Assembly (NCBI RefSeq): GCF_901521055.1 | Contig: NZ_CABEGA010000084.1 | Span: 1-64,000, forward strand | Length of the DNA: 64,000 nucleotides | Direction of reading: 5' to 3' | From: Cellulomonas hominis | GTDB lineage: Bacteria > Actinomycetota > Actinomycetes > Actinomycetales > Cellulomonadaceae | Shown: in pieces, positions 11,421 to 21,126 of the stretch | Layout of the letters: each line of letters starts with the position of its first letter | How positions within the stretch are numbered: position 1 is the stretch's first letter | Notes under the pieces: generated by a model | Told to the model about the DNA's origin: nothing | The model's database searches: none | The model's input: the letters and a program-made list of their open reading frames with translations, nothing else | Made by a program: the position numbers and the translations under genes

Positions 11421-12326
11421 GTGCGACGTCTCGTGGCCGCGTGCGCCGCAGCGGCGCTGCTGCTGGTGGGGTGCTCCACCCCGGACCCCGCGCCCCCCGA
11501 GGTCGTGGTCTCCGGAGAGGCCGGGCAGGCGCCCACCGTGACCTACCGGACCCCGCTGCGGGTGCCCGAGGCCATGCACGAGACCGTGTGGGAGGGCACC
11601 GGTCCCGAGCTCGTCGACGGGCGGCCCGTGCTGCTCGACTTCTGGCTCGAGAACGCCTCCGACGCCTCGCTCGTCAAGGAGTCGTACTCCACCAGCCCCA
11701 CGCCCCGGCTCCTCACCGAGGAGGACCTCGGCAAGGACCTCTACGCGACCCTCTCCGGGGAGAACGTCGGCGCCCGGCTGCTGCAGATGACCCCCGCGTC
11801 CGACGCCAGCGCCTCGTCCTACCCGACCGTCACCGTGCTCGACGTCCTGCCGATCCGTGCCGACGGCGAGCCCGTGGCCCCGCGAGAGGGCATGCCCGCC
11901 GTCGCCCTCGACGACGACGGCGCACCGAGCATCACGCCGACCGGCACCGAGCCGCCCGCGGACCTCGTCGTCCAGCCGCTGATCCGCGGCACCGGCGACC
12001 AGGTGGCCGAGGGCGACGTCATCACCGTCCAGTACACCGGCTTCGTGTGGGAGACCGGCGCCGCGTTCGAGTCCACCTGGACCAACGGCACCCCCGCCAC
12101 CTTCTCCCTCGACGACGTCCCCGCCTGGTCCGAGGCGCTCGTCGAGCAGGCCGTCGGGAGCCAGGTGATGGTCGTCGTCCCGCCGTCGTACGCCCTCGGT
12201 GCGACGCAGAGCGAGGAGCTCGCCGGGCAGACCATCGTGTTCGTCATCGACCTGCTCGCGACCCGTGCGCCCGTGCGCGAGGACGTCGCCGACCCGGGCG
12301 CGACCGCAGCGCCGGAAGGGGAGTGA
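11421..12326 (+). CDS. FKBP-type peptidyl-prolyl isomerase lipoprotein
   Basis: A 301-aa exported lipoprotein. The signal peptide ends at LLLVGC (Cys about residue 18). Two FKBP-like regions follow: a degenerate first half (about residues 40-150) and a better conserved second half around GDVITVQYTGFVWETGAAFESTW and VGSQVMVVVPPSYALG. It would assist folding of secreted proteins on the outer face of the membrane. An FKBP gene next to pafA is common in actinobacteria. A TACAGT -10-like box lies at 11378-11383 and GGAAGGA just before GTG 11421. The pafB/pafC regulators that often come next are absent. Confidence 0.85.
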   Translation: MRRLVAACAAAALLLVGCSTPDPAPPEVVVSGEAGQAPTVTYRTPLRVPEAMHETVWEGTGPELVDGRPVLLDFWLENASDASLVKESYSTSPTPRLLTEEDLGKDLYATLSGENVGARLLQMTPASDASASSYPTVTVLDVLPIRADGEPVAPREGMPAVALDDDGAPSITPTGTEPPADLVVQPLIRGTGDQVAEGDVITVQYTGFVWETGAAFESTWTNGTPATFSLDDVPAWSEALVEQAVGSQVMVVVPPSYALGATQSEELAGQTIVFVIDLLATRAPVREDVADPGATAAPEGE

Positions 12327-12329
12327 CCC

Positions 12330-13100
12330 GTGTCCGTCGCGCTGCGGGTGATCCCGTGCCTGGACGTCGACGCCGGCCGCGTCGTCAAGGGCGTGAACTT
12401 CGAGAACCTCCGCGACGCCGGTGACCCGGTCGAGCTCGCCCGCCGCTACGACCACGAGGGCGCCGACGAGGTCACGTTCCTCGACGTGTCCGCGTCCTCC
12501 GGCGACCGGGAGACGACCTACGACGTGGTGCGGCGCACCGCGGAGCAGGTGTTCGTGCCCCTGACCGTCGGTGGTGGCGTGCGCACCGCCGACGACGTCG
12601 ACCGCCTGCTGCGCGCCGGCGCCGACAAGGTCGGGGTGAACACCGCGGCGATCGCCCGGCCGGAGCTCATCGCCGAGATCGCCCACCGGTTCGGGAGCCA
12701 GGTCCTCACCCTCTCCGTCGACGCCCGGCGCGTCACCGGCGACACCCGCACCGACTCGGGCTACGAGGTCACCACCCACGGCGGCCGCCGCGGCACGGGG
12801 CTCGACGCCGTCGCCTGGGCCGCGCGCGCCGCCGAGCTCGGCGCCGGCGAGATCCTGCTCAACTCCATGGACGCCGACGGCACCGAGGGCGGCTTCGACC
12901 TCGAGATGCTGCGCGACGTGCGCCGGGAGGTGCGCATCCCGCTGATCGCCAGCGGCGGCGCCGGGACCGTCGAGCACTTCGCGGAGGCCGCCGACGCCGG
13001 GGCCGACGCCGTGCTCGCCGCCAGCGTCTTCCACTTCGGCCAGCTCACCGTCGGCCAGGTCAAGGACCACCTGCGCGCCACCGGGCACGTCGTCCGCTGA
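12330..13100 (+). CDS. hisF: Imidazole glycerol phosphate synthase cyclase subunit HisF
   Basis: Cyclase half of the HisFH enzyme of histidine synthesis. It uses ammonia from HisH to turn PRFAR into imidazole glycerol phosphate and AICAR. The 256-aa TIM barrel shows the first catalytic Asp in VIPCLDVD, the second in LSVDARR, and phosphate-binding loops VGGGVR and ASGGAG. It starts at GTG 12330, 3 nt after the FKBP stop. No other his gene lies in the window, so it is separated from the usual hisBHA cluster. Confidence 0.95.
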   Translation: MSVALRVIPCLDVDAGRVVKGVNFENLRDAGDPVELARRYDHEGADEVTFLDVSASSGDRETTYDVVRRTAEQVFVPLTVGGGVRTADDVDRLLRAGADKVGVNTAAIARPELIAEIAHRFGSQVLTLSVDARRVTGDTRTDSGYEVTTHGGRRGTGLDAVAWAARAAELGAGEILLNSMDADGTEGGFDLEMLRDVRREVRIPLIASGGAGTVEHFAEAADAGADAVLAASVFHFGQLTVGQVKDHLRATGHVVR

Positions 13101-13138
13101 CGCGTGCGCCCGGCCGCGCCGCACGGCACGATGGGGCG

Positions 13139-13765
13139 ATGCAGCGCATCGGACTGACCGGGGGCATCGCGGCGGGCAAGTCCGTCGCCGGGGCACGACT
13201 CGCGGAGCGCGGGGCGGTGCTCGTCGACTACGACGTCCTGTCCCGGGAGGCCGTCGCGCCCGGTACCGCAGGGCTCGCCGACGTGGTGGACGCCTTCGGT
13301 CCCGGCGTCCTCGCGGCCGACGGCACGCTCGACCGCCCCGGGCTCGCCGCCGTCGTGTTCGCCGACCCCGCCGCCCGGGAGCGGCTGAACGGGATCGTCC
13401 ACCCCGTGGTGCGTCGCCTCGCCGCCGAGCGCGAGGCCGCGGCAGCCGCCGCCGACCCCGGTGCGGTCGTGGTGCACGACATCCCCCTGCTCGTGGAGTC
13501 CGGGTACGCCGACTCGTTCCACCTCGTCGTCGTCGTGCACGCTCCCGCCGTCCTGAGGGTCGAGCGGCTCGTCCGCACCCGCGGCATGGACCGCGCGGAG
13601 GCCGAGCGGCGCATCGCCGCGCAGGTGCCCGACGACGACCGGCTGGCCGTCGCCGACGTCCTGCTCGACGGGTCCGGCGACCCCGACGAGCTGCGGGAGC
13701 AGGTGGACGAGCTCTGGGACCGGCTCGCAGCCGAGCGGCGCGACGAGCAGGACGTGGACGCATGA
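13139..13765 (+). CDS. coaE: Dephospho-CoA kinase
   Basis: Phosphorylates dephospho-CoA in the last step of coenzyme A synthesis. The 208-aa protein has the P-loop IGLTGGIAAGKS at its N-terminus, the substrate-binding LVDYDVLSREAV, and the lid region RLVRTRGMDRAEAERRIAAQ. A CACGAT box ends 6 nt before ATG 13139, suggesting a leaderless transcript. In many actinobacteria coaE lies just upstream of uvrB; here pcp and a DUF222/HNH gene lie between. It overlaps pcp by 4 nt. Confidence 0.94.
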   Translation: MQRIGLTGGIAAGKSVAGARLAERGAVLVDYDVLSREAVAPGTAGLADVVDAFGPGVLAADGTLDRPGLAAVVFADPAARERLNGIVHPVVRRLAAEREAAAAAADPGAVVVHDIPLLVESGYADSFHLVVVVHAPAVLRVERLVRTRGMDRAEAERRIAAQVPDDDRLAVADVLLDGSGDPDELREQVDELWDRLAAERRDEQDVDA

Positions 13766-14472
13766 CGACCACCGACGCGCAGGCACCGACCGCCGGCCCC
13801 GCCGCCCACGCCTCCCGTCCCCTGACCGTGCTGCTGACGGGGTTCGAGCCGTTCGAGCAGCAGGAGGTCAACGCGTCGTGGGCGGCCGTGCGCGCGGTGG
13901 CGGAGGACTGGGACGAGCCTGCGGAGGGCGCGTCGCTCGTCACCGCCCTGCTGCCCGTCTCGTTCGCCCGGGCGCCGCGCCGGCTCGCCGAGCTGCTGGT
14001 GGACACGCGACCGGACCTCGTGGTCTGCGTCGGCGAGGCGGGTGGCAGGTCGGCCGTGGGCGTCGAGCGGGTGGCGGTCAACGTGCAGGACGCGCGGATC
14101 GCCGACGAGGACGGCGTCCAGCCGGTCGACGCGCCCGTCGTCCCCGGGGGCGACGTCGCGCACTTCTCGTCGTTGCCGGTGAAGGCGTGCTTCGCGGCGA
14201 TGGCGACGGCCGGTGTCCCGGCGGAGGTGTCGAACACGGCCGGGACCTTCGTCTGCAACACGGTCGCGTACGCGTTGGCCGACCACCTCGCCGCCGGGCA
14301 CGCGCCCGGGGCGAGGGGCGGGTTCGTCCACGTGCCGCGACTGCCGGAGCAGGTCCCGGACGGCGCACCGGCGCTCGGCGCGCGGGAGTCCGCGGCGGGA
14401 CTGCGTGCAATCGTGCGGACGGCGCTGCGGACCACGGAGGACGTGCCCCTGGCCGCCGGCACGCTCGCCTGA
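13762..14472 (+). CDS. pcp: Pyroglutamyl-peptidase I
   Basis: Cytoplasmic cysteine peptidase (family C15) that removes N-terminal pyroglutamate from peptides. In the 236-aa sequence the catalytic Cys is in SNTAGTFVCNTVAY, the Glu in GEAGGRSAVGVERVAVN, and the His in GGFVHVPRLPEQ. The N-terminal LLTGFEPFEQQEVNASW is typical. It has an extension of about 20 residues before the usual start. Overlap with coaE (ATGA) suggests co-expression, though no functional link is evident. Confidence 0.93.
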   Translation: MTTTDAQAPTAGPAAHASRPLTVLLTGFEPFEQQEVNASWAAVRAVAEDWDEPAEGASLVTALLPVSFARAPRRLAELLVDTRPDLVVCVGEAGGRSAVGVERVAVNVQDARIADEDGVQPVDAPVVPGGDVAHFSSLPVKACFAAMATAGVPAEVSNTAGTFVCNTVAYALADHLAAGHAPGARGGFVHVPRLPEQVPDGAPALGARESAAGLRAIVRTALRTTEDVPLAAGTLA

Positions 14473-14508
14473 GGTCGCCGGCGCGCGGGCCGCGGGTCGT
14501 CCCGCTCC

Positions 14509-16041
14509 TCAGAAGGGTGGTCCGTCGTCCTGGTGCGGCGGGACGGTCAGCTCCCGCACCGCACCGTCCAGACCGGGGACCACGAGGTACTGGTGCCCGG
14601 TGGGATCGGTCCAGGCGAAGGTGCCGGGGCTGGTCTGGTGCAGGGTGAAGCCGGTCTCGCTCTTGAGCCGGTGGTGGTACCGGCACACGGGCCCGAGGTT
14701 GTCGTGGCTCGTGCCGCCCGGCGGCGTCCCGGTGTCGTCCCCGGGCAGACGGTGGAACTCCCGGGTGTGGTCGAGGTCCGCGCGGTCGGCGGGGACGTGG
14801 CAGCCGGGTGCGGAGCAGGTCCTGTCGCGGATGCGGACGTGCTCGTCCAGGGCTGCGGGTGGTCGGTAGCGCGTGCGTCCCACGTCCAGGACGGTGCCGG
14901 AGAGGTCGTCCGTGACCAGGCGGCGCCACGTACCCTCCCACGCGAGCGCCCGAGCCTGCACCGCGTCGAGCGGCCCGTACCCGGCGAGCTCGGCGGGGTC
15001 GTCGTCCAGGCCCATCAGGGTCGACAGCGGGACGGTCACCAGCACCTGCGTGCGCGGACGCTGCGGCGCTGTCGGGGTGTCGGGCAGCGCGTCATCCGCC
15101 GCGCCGACGGCGTCGTCATCGCCGCCCAGCGCCCGCCCGCGGCCCGGGCCCTCAGCGGTCGCCGGAGTCGCGGGGCGTCCGCCGGGTGCGGCGCCGAGCA
15201 CCAGGTCGCACATCCCGTCGGCGCGGAGCTGGGCGAGGGTGCGGGTGTCACCCGCCGCGCGGGCGGTCCGTGCGGCGGCCTCCAGGACGCAGTCGATCTG
15301 CACGGCCTGCACGGCGGGCAGCAGCACCCACAGCCCGGCCATCCCGTCGGGCCGTGCCAGCGGACGGCTCACGTACCGGCCGTCCCGGGCCGCGCGGTGC
15401 CGGTCGGTCGCTTCGTCCGGCGCGACCTCGACGAGGGCACGCTCGACGTCGCGGCGGACCTGGTGGGCGGTGCGTCCGCCGGCGCGGGGGAGGACCTCGG
15501 CCTGGACGTGTGCCGCGATCTGCGGCATCTGGCCCCACAGCCGGTCGACGACGGCCCGGGCTCGCGGGACGTCGATCGTGCCGGAGGCGAGCGCCGCGCC
15601 GGTGTCGGCGAGCGCACCGCCGTAGCTCACGCCCTCTCGCACCAGCGTGTCGGCCTCGCGGGGGGAGCACCTCAGCCGCATCGCGATGGACGCCGCGGTG
15701 ATGTTCCGCGACACGAGCGCCGTCCCCGGGCGGGGACGCTCGCGGGGCGGGCGCATCGACGCGTGGCGGTCGAGCGCCGCTGCCGCCCGGGCCTTGACGG
15801 CGTGCGCCCACGCCTCGAGCCGTGCCGCTGCTGCGACGACCTCCAGCCGTTCGTGGTCGCCGAGGGCGTCGAACCCGTCGCGCTCCAGCGACTCCAGCGC
15901 GCCGACCAACGGCGACCCCGTGGGCGTCGCCTCGAGCCGGTCCCGGAAGTCCGCGGCGCGCTCACGGCGCCCCACCTCGGCCCACGGCGCGGTGAGGTGG
16001 GTGGGTGGCGAGGCGGGGTGCTCGTCGAGGTCGGCCGGCAT
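14509..16041 (-). CDS. DUF222 / HNH endonuclease (13E12-type) protein
   Basis: A 510-aa protein with an N-terminal DUF222 region (helical, about residues 20-330) and a C-terminal HNH nuclease domain. The nuclease motif runs through [29 protein letters not shown] (written in parts) with [21 protein letters not shown]. The CxxC pair and the His residues for metal and catalysis are all visible. These proteins occur in many copies per actinobacterial genome and resemble the mycobacterial 13E12 repeat family. Their role is unknown, though mobility or DNA cleavage is suspected. The start is ATG at 16041; no clear ribosome binding site is seen. It is divergent from uvrB across 171 bp. Confidence 0.88.
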   Translation of the reverse strand: MPADLDEHPASPPTHLTAPWAEVGRRERAADFRDRLEATPTGSPLVGALESLERDGFDALGDHERLEVVAAAARLEAWAHAVKARAAAALDRHASMRPPRERPRPGTALVSRNITAASIAMRLRCSPREADTLVREGVSYGGALADTGAALASGTIDVPRARAVVDRLWGQMPQIAAHVQAEVLPRAGGRTAHQVRRDVERALVEVAPDEATDRHRAARDGRYVSRPLARPDGMAGLWVLLPAVQAVQIDCVLEAAARTARAAGDTRTLAQLRADGMCDLVLGAAPGGRPATPATAEGPGRGRALGGDDDAVGAADDALPDTPTAPQRPRTQVLVTVPLSTLMGLDDDPAELAGYGPLDAVQARALAWEGTWRRLVTDDLSGTVLDVGRTRYRPPAALDEHVRIRDRTCSAPGCHVPADRADLDHTREFHRLPGDDTGTPPGGTSHDNLGPVCRYHHRLKSETGFTLHQTSPGTFAWTDPTGHQYLVVPGLDGAVRELTVPPHQDDGPPF

Positions 16042-16200
16042 GTCGGCACCGTACGAGCCCACACCGGCACCGGGCGTCCCCGGGTGCTGCTCCCTGGGGA
16101 CGACGCAGCTCGCCGCGACCTGTGGACGACTCGGAGCGCCCCCCCGCTCGCCCTCGGCGAACCCGCGCCCCCGGCCGGCGCGTGTGTCGGACCCTCGTCG

Positions 16201-16206
16201 TACCGT
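16201..16206 (+). promoter_or_regulatory. -10 box of uvrB, leaderless type
   Basis: TACCGT ends 6 nt before the ATG of uvrB and no ribosome binding site intervenes. I see no LexA-type palindrome here. Confidence 0.5.
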
Positions 16207-16212
16207 GGACGC

Positions 16213-18318
16213 ATGCGTCCCGTCACCGATCTGCAGCGCACCGTCGCCCCGTTCGAGGTGGTGTCCGAGTACACCCCCTCGGGCGACCAGCCGACGGCGA
16301 TCGCCGAGCTCAAGAAGCGCATCCAGGCGGGGGAGAAGGACGTCACCCTGTTGGGCGCGACCGGTACGGGCAAGTCCGCGACCACCGCCTGGCTCATCGA
16401 GCAGCTGCAGCGACCGACGCTGGTGATGGCGCCGAACAAGACGCTCGCCGCGCAGCTCGCCAACGAGTTCCGCGAGCTGCTGCCGAACAACGCGGTCGAG
16501 TACTTCGTCTCGTACTACGACTACTACCAGCCCGAGGCGTACATCGCGCAGACGGACACGTACATCGAGAAGGACTCGTCGATCAACGACGAGGTCGAGC
16601 GCCTGCGGCACTCGGCGACGTCGTCGCTGCTCACCCGGCGCGACGTCGTGGTGGTCGCGTCGGTGTCCTGCATCTACGGCCTGGGGACCCCGCAGGAGTA
16701 CGTCGACCGCATGGTGACGCTCGACGTCGGGGACCAGGTCGACCGTGACCAGCTGCTCCGGCAGTTCGTGTCGATGCAGTACAGCCGCAACGACATGGCG
16801 TTCACCCGCGGCACGTTCCGCGTGCGCGGCGACACCGTCGAGATCATCCCGGTGTACGAGGAGCTCGCCATCCGCATCGAGTTCTTCGGCGACGAGATCG
16901 AGGCGATCCAGACGCTGCACCCGCTGACGGGTGAGGTCGTGCGCAACGAGCAGCAGGTGCACGTGTTCCCGGCGACCCACTACGTCGCGGGGCCGGAGCG
17001 GATGGAGCGCGCGATCGCCGGCATCGAGCACGAGCTCGAGGAGCGCCTGAAGGACCTGGAGCGCCAGAACAAGCTCCTCGAGGCGCAGCGCCTGCGCATG
17101 CGCACCACCTACGACATCGAGATGATGCGGCAGATCGGCTCGTGCTCGGGGATCGAGAACTACTCGCGGCACATCGACGGCCGCGCGCCCGGCACGGCGC
17201 CGAACACGCTGCTCGACTACTTCCCCGAGGACTTCCTGCTCGTCATCGACGAGTCGCACGTGACGGTCCCGCAGATCGGCGCGATGTTCGAGGGCGACAT
17301 GTCCCGCAAGCGGAACCTCGTCGACTTCGGGTTCCGCCTGCCGAGCGCGATGGACAACCGGCCGCTGCGCTGGGAGGAGTTCGTCGACCGCATCGGCCAG
17401 ACGGTGTACCTGTCCGCGACGCCGGGCGACTACGAGCTCGCGATGTCGGACGGCGTGGTCGAGCAGATCATCCGCCCGACCGGCCTCGTCGACCCGGAGG
17501 TCGTCGTGAAGCCGACGAAGGGCCAGATCGACGACCTGTTGGACGAGATCCGCACCCGTGTCGAGAAGGACGAGCGCGTCCTGGTCACGACCCTGACGAA
17601 GAAGATGGCGGAGGACCTGACGGACTACTTCCTCGAGAAGGGCGTCCGGGTCCGCTACCTGCACTCGGAGGTCGACACGCTGCGCCGCGTGGAGCTGCTG
17701 CGCGAGCTGCGGCTGGGCGAGTACGACGTGCTGGTCGGCATCAACCTGCTCCGTGAGGGCCTCGACCTGCCGGAGGTGTCGCTCGTCGCGATCCTGGACG
17801 CCGACAAGGAGGGCTTCCTGCGGTCCGGGAAGTCGCTGATCCAGACGATCGGCCGCGCGGCCCGCAACGTGTCGGGCCAGGTGCACATGTACGCCGACAA
17901 GATCACCGCCGCGATGGAGATGGCGATCGAGGAGACCAACCGTCGCCGCGAGAAGCAGGTGGCGTACAACCTGGAGCACGGCGTGGACCCGCAGCCGCTG
18001 CGCAAGAAGATCGGTGACATCACCGACCTGCTGGCCCGGGAGGACGCCGACACCGCGGAGCTGCTCGGCGGCGCGGGACGGCAGTCCAGCCGCGGCAAGG
18101 CGCCGGTGCCCGGTCTCAGCTCGAAGGCCGGCCCGGCCTCGGAGCGCACCAAGCTGGCCGGTGCGGCGGCGGGGGAGCTGGCCGGGCTCATCCAGGAGCT
18201 CAGCGACCAGATGCACGCGGCCGCCGCGGAGCTGCAGTTCGAGCTCGCCGCCCGGCTGCGCGACGAGATCTCGGGGTTGAAGAAGGAGCTGCGGCAGATG
18301 CACGCCGCGACGGCCTGA
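16213..18318 (+). CDS. uvrB: Excinuclease ABC subunit UvrB
   Basis: Damage-verifying helicase of nucleotide excision repair, loaded by UvrA and then joined by UvrC. The 701-aa protein has Walker A GATGTGKS at residues 48-55, the beta-hairpin segment [12 protein letters not shown] that clamps DNA, and helicase motifs [17 protein letters not shown] and TIGRAARN. It ends with a UvrB/UvrC domain ([11 protein letters not shown], last 35 residues). The start is fixed by the TACCGT box and by MRPVTDLQR matching family N-termini. uvrA (27.6 kb) and uvrC (31.2 kb) are nearby. Confidence 0.98.
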   Translation: MRPVTDLQRTVAPFEVVSEYTPSGDQPTAIAELKKRIQAGEKDVTLLGATGTGKSATTAWLIEQLQRPTLVMAPNKTLAAQLANEFRELLPNNAVEYFVSYYDYYQPEAYIAQTDTYIEKDSSINDEVERLRHSATSSLLTRRDVVVVASVSCIYGLGTPQEYVDRMVTLDVGDQVDRDQLLRQFVSMQYSRNDMAFTRGTFRVRGDTVEIIPVYEELAIRIEFFGDEIEAIQTLHPLTGEVVRNEQQVHVFPATHYVAGPERMERAIAGIEHELEERLKDLERQNKLLEAQRLRMRTTYDIEMMRQIGSCSGIENYSRHIDGRAPGTAPNTLLDYFPEDFLLVIDESHVTVPQIGAMFEGDMSRKRNLVDFGFRLPSAMDNRPLRWEEFVDRIGQTVYLSATPGDYELAMSDGVVEQIIRPTGLVDPEVVVKPTKGQIDDLLDEIRTRVEKDERVLVTTLTKKMAEDLTDYFLEKGVRVRYLHSEVDTLRRVELLRELRLGEYDVLVGINLLREGLDLPEVSLVAILDADKEGFLRSGKSLIQTIGRAARNVSGQVHMYADKITAAMEMAIEETNRRREKQVAYNLEHGVDPQPLRKKIGDITDLLAREDADTAELLGGAGRQSSRGKAPVPGLSSKAGPASERTKLAGAAAGELAGLIQELSDQMHAAAAELQFELAARLRDEISGLKKELRQMHAATA

Positions 18319-18368
18319 CCCGTCGAGGTCCCGACCACTCCCGACCACCCACGACGACGGAGGCCAGC

Positions 18369-18815
18369 ATGGGGCACGGGTTCCAGGTCACGTTCGACGC
18401 AGGCTCGCCGCGCGCCCTCGGCGCGTTCTGGGCGGTCGCCCTGGGCTACGTGGAGGAGCCGCCCCCGCCGGGCTTCGACTCGTGGGAGGCGGCCCTGGAC
18501 GCGTGGGGCGTCGACCCGGGGGACCGCGACGTGGCGTACGCGTTGGTGGACCCGGAGGGCACGGGGCCGCGGGTGTACTTCCAGCGGGTCCCGGAGGGGA
18601 AGACCGCGAAGAACCGGGTGCACCTCGACGTGACCTCGCCCGGGGGCGCCGGCGTCGACCGCGAGGACCGCCCGGCGAAGCTCGCCGCCGCCCGGGAGCA
18701 CGCACGCACCCTGGTCGCGGCGGGTGCCACGGTGCTCCGTGAGTTCGACGACCCCCGTGAGGGCGCGTGGGTGGTCCTGGCGGACCCCGAGGGCAACGAG
18801 TTCTGCGTGGTGTGA
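18369..18815 (+). CDS. VOC family (glyoxalase-like) protein
   Basis: A 148-aa protein of the vicinal oxygen chelate fold. It shows the usual beta-alpha-beta pattern: FQVTFDAGSPRALGAFWAVALGY at the start and WVVLADPEGNEFCVV at the end. VHLDV carries the His of the metal site expected in the second module, and E142 in PEGNEF is the typical metal-ligand position. ATG 18369 follows GGAGG at about 18359-18363. The substrate cannot be predicted. Confidence 0.8.
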   Translation: MGHGFQVTFDAGSPRALGAFWAVALGYVEEPPPPGFDSWEAALDAWGVDPGDRDVAYALVDPEGTGPRVYFQRVPEGKTAKNRVHLDVTSPGGAGVDREDRPAKLAAAREHARTLVAAGATVLREFDDPREGAWVVLADPEGNEFCVV

Positions 18816-18883
18816 CCGGCCGTCCGCGCGGCCGAGGTCCCTGACGTGTCGTGGGTCATGCTGCCGACCTGGGACTGATGACC

Positions 18884-18889
18884 TATGCT
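18884..18889 (+). promoter_or_regulatory. -10 box upstream of the TerC riboswitch
   Basis: TATGCT at 18884-18889 sits just before the aptamer; transcription would begin near 18896. The -35 region is weak (CTGCCG at 18861-18866). Confidence 0.4.
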
Positions 18890-18891
18890 TG

Positions 18892-19024
18892 CGCACGCAG
18901 TGGAGGGGAGTATCCCGACACGACGCCCCCGTCATCACGGTCGCCTCTGACGCCGGCCCGGGACGTCGGCCCGGTCCACCGGGTGGGAGAGACCTCCGGT
19001 ACTTCGTCGTCTGTACCGGAGGGT
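18892..19024 (+). ncRNA. yybP-ykoY manganese riboswitch with ribosome-site sequestration
   Basis: The leader of the first terC gene carries yybP-ykoY landmarks: GGGGAGTA near 18905-18912, a CGTCATCACG-type arm around 18930, and GGGAGAGACC at 18985-18994. A perfect 10-bp hairpin follows: CCTCCGGTAC (18993-19002) pairs with GTACCGGAGG (19013-19022). The right arm contains the ribosome binding site GGAGGG, 6 nt before ATG 19030. CCTCC at 18993 could instead pair with GGAGG at about 18903-18907 to close the aptamer, which would free the ribosome site. Manganese-bound ON control is known for this class and inferred here. Confidence 0.75.
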
Positions 19025-19029
19025 GATCT

Positions 19030-20073
19030 ATGTCTGTCGACCTGTGGGTCTGGATCGTGACGGGTGTCGCGATCGTCGGTCTGATCGTGTTCGACTTCTT
19101 CGCGCACGTCCGCACGCCCCACGCGCCGTCGTTCCGTGAGGCCGCGATCTGGTCCACGGTGTACATCGCCCTGGCGATCGTCTTCGGCGTGGGCCTGGGG
19201 ATGGTGTGGGGCTGGGGCCACGGCACCGAGTACTTCGCCGGGTACGTGACCGAGAAGAGCCTCTCGGTCGACAACCTCTTCGTCTTCCTCATCATCATGA
19301 CGAAGTTCGCGGTACCCCGGGAGTTCCAGCAAAAGGTGCTCCTGGTCGGCGTCGTGATCGCGCTGGTCCTGCGCACGGTGTTCATCCTCGCGGGGGCCGC
19401 GGCCATCGAGCGCTGGTCCTGGGTGTTCTACATCTTCGGCGCGTTCCTGGTGTACACCGGCATCAAGCTCGCCCGGGAGAAGCACGAGCCGGACGAGCTG
19501 GAGCACGCGAGCGAGGAGAAGGACGGTCTCGCGGTCCGGCTGCTGAAGAAGGTCGTCCCGACGACGAACGAGTACCACGGCGACCGCCTCACCACGCGCA
19601 TCGACGGCAAGCGGTTCATCACCCCGATGCTCGTCGTGATGGTGGCGATCGGCTCGACCGACCTGCTCTTCGCGCTCGACTCCATCCCCGCGATCTACGG
19701 CCTGACGCAGGAGCCGTACATCGTGTTCACGGCGAACGCCTTCGCGCTGCTCGGGCTGCGCCAGCTGTACTTCCTGATCGGCGGGCTGCTGGAGCGCCTG
19801 GTGTACCTGAACAAGGGCCTCGCGTTCATCCTGGCGTTCATCGGCGTGAAGCTGGTGCTGCACGCGATGCACGAGAACGAGCTGCCGTTCATCAACGGCG
19901 GCGAGCACATCGAGTGGGCCCCGGAGATCCCGACGTGGCTCTCGCTGCTCGTCATCCTCGGTACGCTGACCGTCGCCACGATCGCGAGCCTGGCCAAGAC
20001 CCGGCGCGACGACCGCGACGCCGCCCCGGCCGTGACCGCCGCCGAGGAGCCCGCCGTCACCAAGGAGCACTGA
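19030..20073 (+). CDS. TerC family integral membrane protein (first copy)
   Basis: Multi-pass membrane protein of 347 aa in the TerC/Alx family, linked in other bacteria to manganese export and metal supply to secreted enzymes. Conserved acidic membrane motifs EKSLSVDNLFVF (near residue 80) and TDLLFALDSIPAI (near residue 215) are present, with about nine hydrophobic segments. A charged loop lies between the two halves (residues about 150-195), and the tail is hydrophilic. It follows the yybP-ykoY riboswitch and is 7 bp upstream of a second terC, so both are probably on one manganese-controlled transcript. Confidence 0.93.
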   Translation: MSVDLWVWIVTGVAIVGLIVFDFFAHVRTPHAPSFREAAIWSTVYIALAIVFGVGLGMVWGWGHGTEYFAGYVTEKSLSVDNLFVFLIIMTKFAVPREFQQKVLLVGVVIALVLRTVFILAGAAAIERWSWVFYIFGAFLVYTGIKLAREKHEPDELEHASEEKDGLAVRLLKKVVPTTNEYHGDRLTTRIDGKRFITPMLVVMVAIGSTDLLFALDSIPAIYGLTQEPYIVFTANAFALLGLRQLYFLIGGLLERLVYLNKGLAFILAFIGVKLVLHAMHENELPFINGGEHIEWAPEIPTWLSLLVILGTLTVATIASLAKTRRDDRDAAPAVTAAEEPAVTKEH

Positions 20074-20080
20074 CCCGCGC

Positions 20081-21097
20081 ATGGACGTCTCGCCGCTCGT
20101 CTGGTGCGTGTCCCTCGGCCTCGCCGCCGCCGTCCTGATCGTGGACGTCGCGGTGGTGGGCCGGCGGCCGCACATCCCGTCGACGGCGGAGTGCCTGCGG
20201 TACCTCGGTGTGTACATCGGCCTGGCGCTCGCCTTCGCCGTGGTCGTCGCCCTGGTCTGGGGCGCCGACCCGGCGGGGGAGTTCGTCGCCGGGTGGCTGA
20301 CGGAGTACTCGCTGTCGGTCGACAACCTGTTCGTGTTCCTGCTGATCATGTCCCGGTTCGCCGTGCCGCGGCAGTACCAGCAGACGGCGCTGCTGATCGG
20401 CATCATCCTGGCGCTGGTGTTCCGCGGGGTGTTCATCGGGATCGGCGCCGCGGCGATCGCGTCGTTCTCGTGGGTGTTCTACCTGTTCGGCGCGTTCCTG
20501 GTGTGGACGGCCGTGAAGGTCGCCCGCGAGGGGGTCGGCGAGGACGCGGACGAGGCGGCCGACGACTACAAGGCGCCGGCGCTGGTCCGGGTGGTGCAGC
20601 GGTTCCTGCCCACGACCGACGGGTACCACGGCGTCCGGCTCACGACGCGGGTCGAGGGCCGGCGGCACGTCACCCCGATGCTGCTCGTGCTGGTGGCGAT
20701 CGGTGCGACGGACCTGCTGTTCGCGTTCGACTCGATCCCCGCGGTGTTCGGCCTCACGCAGGAGCCGTACCTCGTCCTCATGGCGAACGTGTTCGCGCTG
20801 ATGGGCCTGCGCCAGCTGTACTTCCTGCTCGGCGGGCTGCTCACGCGGCTGCGCTACCTGAACATCGGGCTGGGCGTGCTGCTCGGGTTCATCGGCGTGA
20901 AGCTCGTGCTGCAGGCGCTGCACGAGAACACGCTGCCGTTCGTCAACGGCGGCGAGTCCGTCGGGTGGGCGCCCGAGCTGCCGTCGTGGGTGTCGCTCGC
21001 GGTGATCGTCGTGACGCTGGCCGTCACCGCGGCCACGAGCGTCGCCGCGTCCCGGCGCGACGAGCGGCGCGCGACGGCCGAGGTCGACGCGCGCTGA
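20081..21097 (+). CDS. TerC family integral membrane protein (second copy)
   Basis: A 338-aa paralogue of the preceding gene with the same motifs, TEYSLSVDNLFVFLLIM and TDLLFAFDSIPAVFGLTQEPY. The GGESVGWAPELPSWVSL segment matches GGEHIEWAPEIPTWLSL in the first copy. The two proteins align along their full length, which points to tandem duplication followed by divergence, mostly in the central loop and the C-terminal tail. It has no riboswitch of its own. ATG 20081 is 7 bp after the first stop. Distinct metal preference or hetero-oligomer formation are possibilities, not shown. Confidence 0.92.
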   Translation: MDVSPLVWCVSLGLAAAVLIVDVAVVGRRPHIPSTAECLRYLGVYIGLALAFAVVVALVWGADPAGEFVAGWLTEYSLSVDNLFVFLLIMSRFAVPRQYQQTALLIGIILALVFRGVFIGIGAAAIASFSWVFYLFGAFLVWTAVKVAREGVGEDADEAADDYKAPALVRVVQRFLPTTDGYHGVRLTTRVEGRRHVTPMLLVLVAIGATDLLFAFDSIPAVFGLTQEPYLVLMANVFALMGLRQLYFLLGGLLTRLRYLNIGLGVLLGFIGVKLVLQALHENTLPFVNGGESVGWAPELPSWVSLAVIVVTLAVTAATSVAASRRDERRATAEVDAR

Positions 21098-21126
21098 CGC
21101 CGCGCCCGGGCGGCGGGACCGGGGCG

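Noticed and set aside
11202-14462. Minus-strand frame of over 1000 codons opposite FKBP, hisF, coaE and pcp
   Set aside because: All four plus-strand genes have clear family motifs; the antisense translation is compositionally biased with no motif.
14509-18348. A single minus-strand reading frame of over 1200 codons across the HNH gene and all of uvrB
   Set aside because: Only its last 510 codons look like a protein (DUF222/HNH). The rest is antisense to uvrB and reads as low-complexity Leu/Arg/His/Asp, a usual artefact of high GC.
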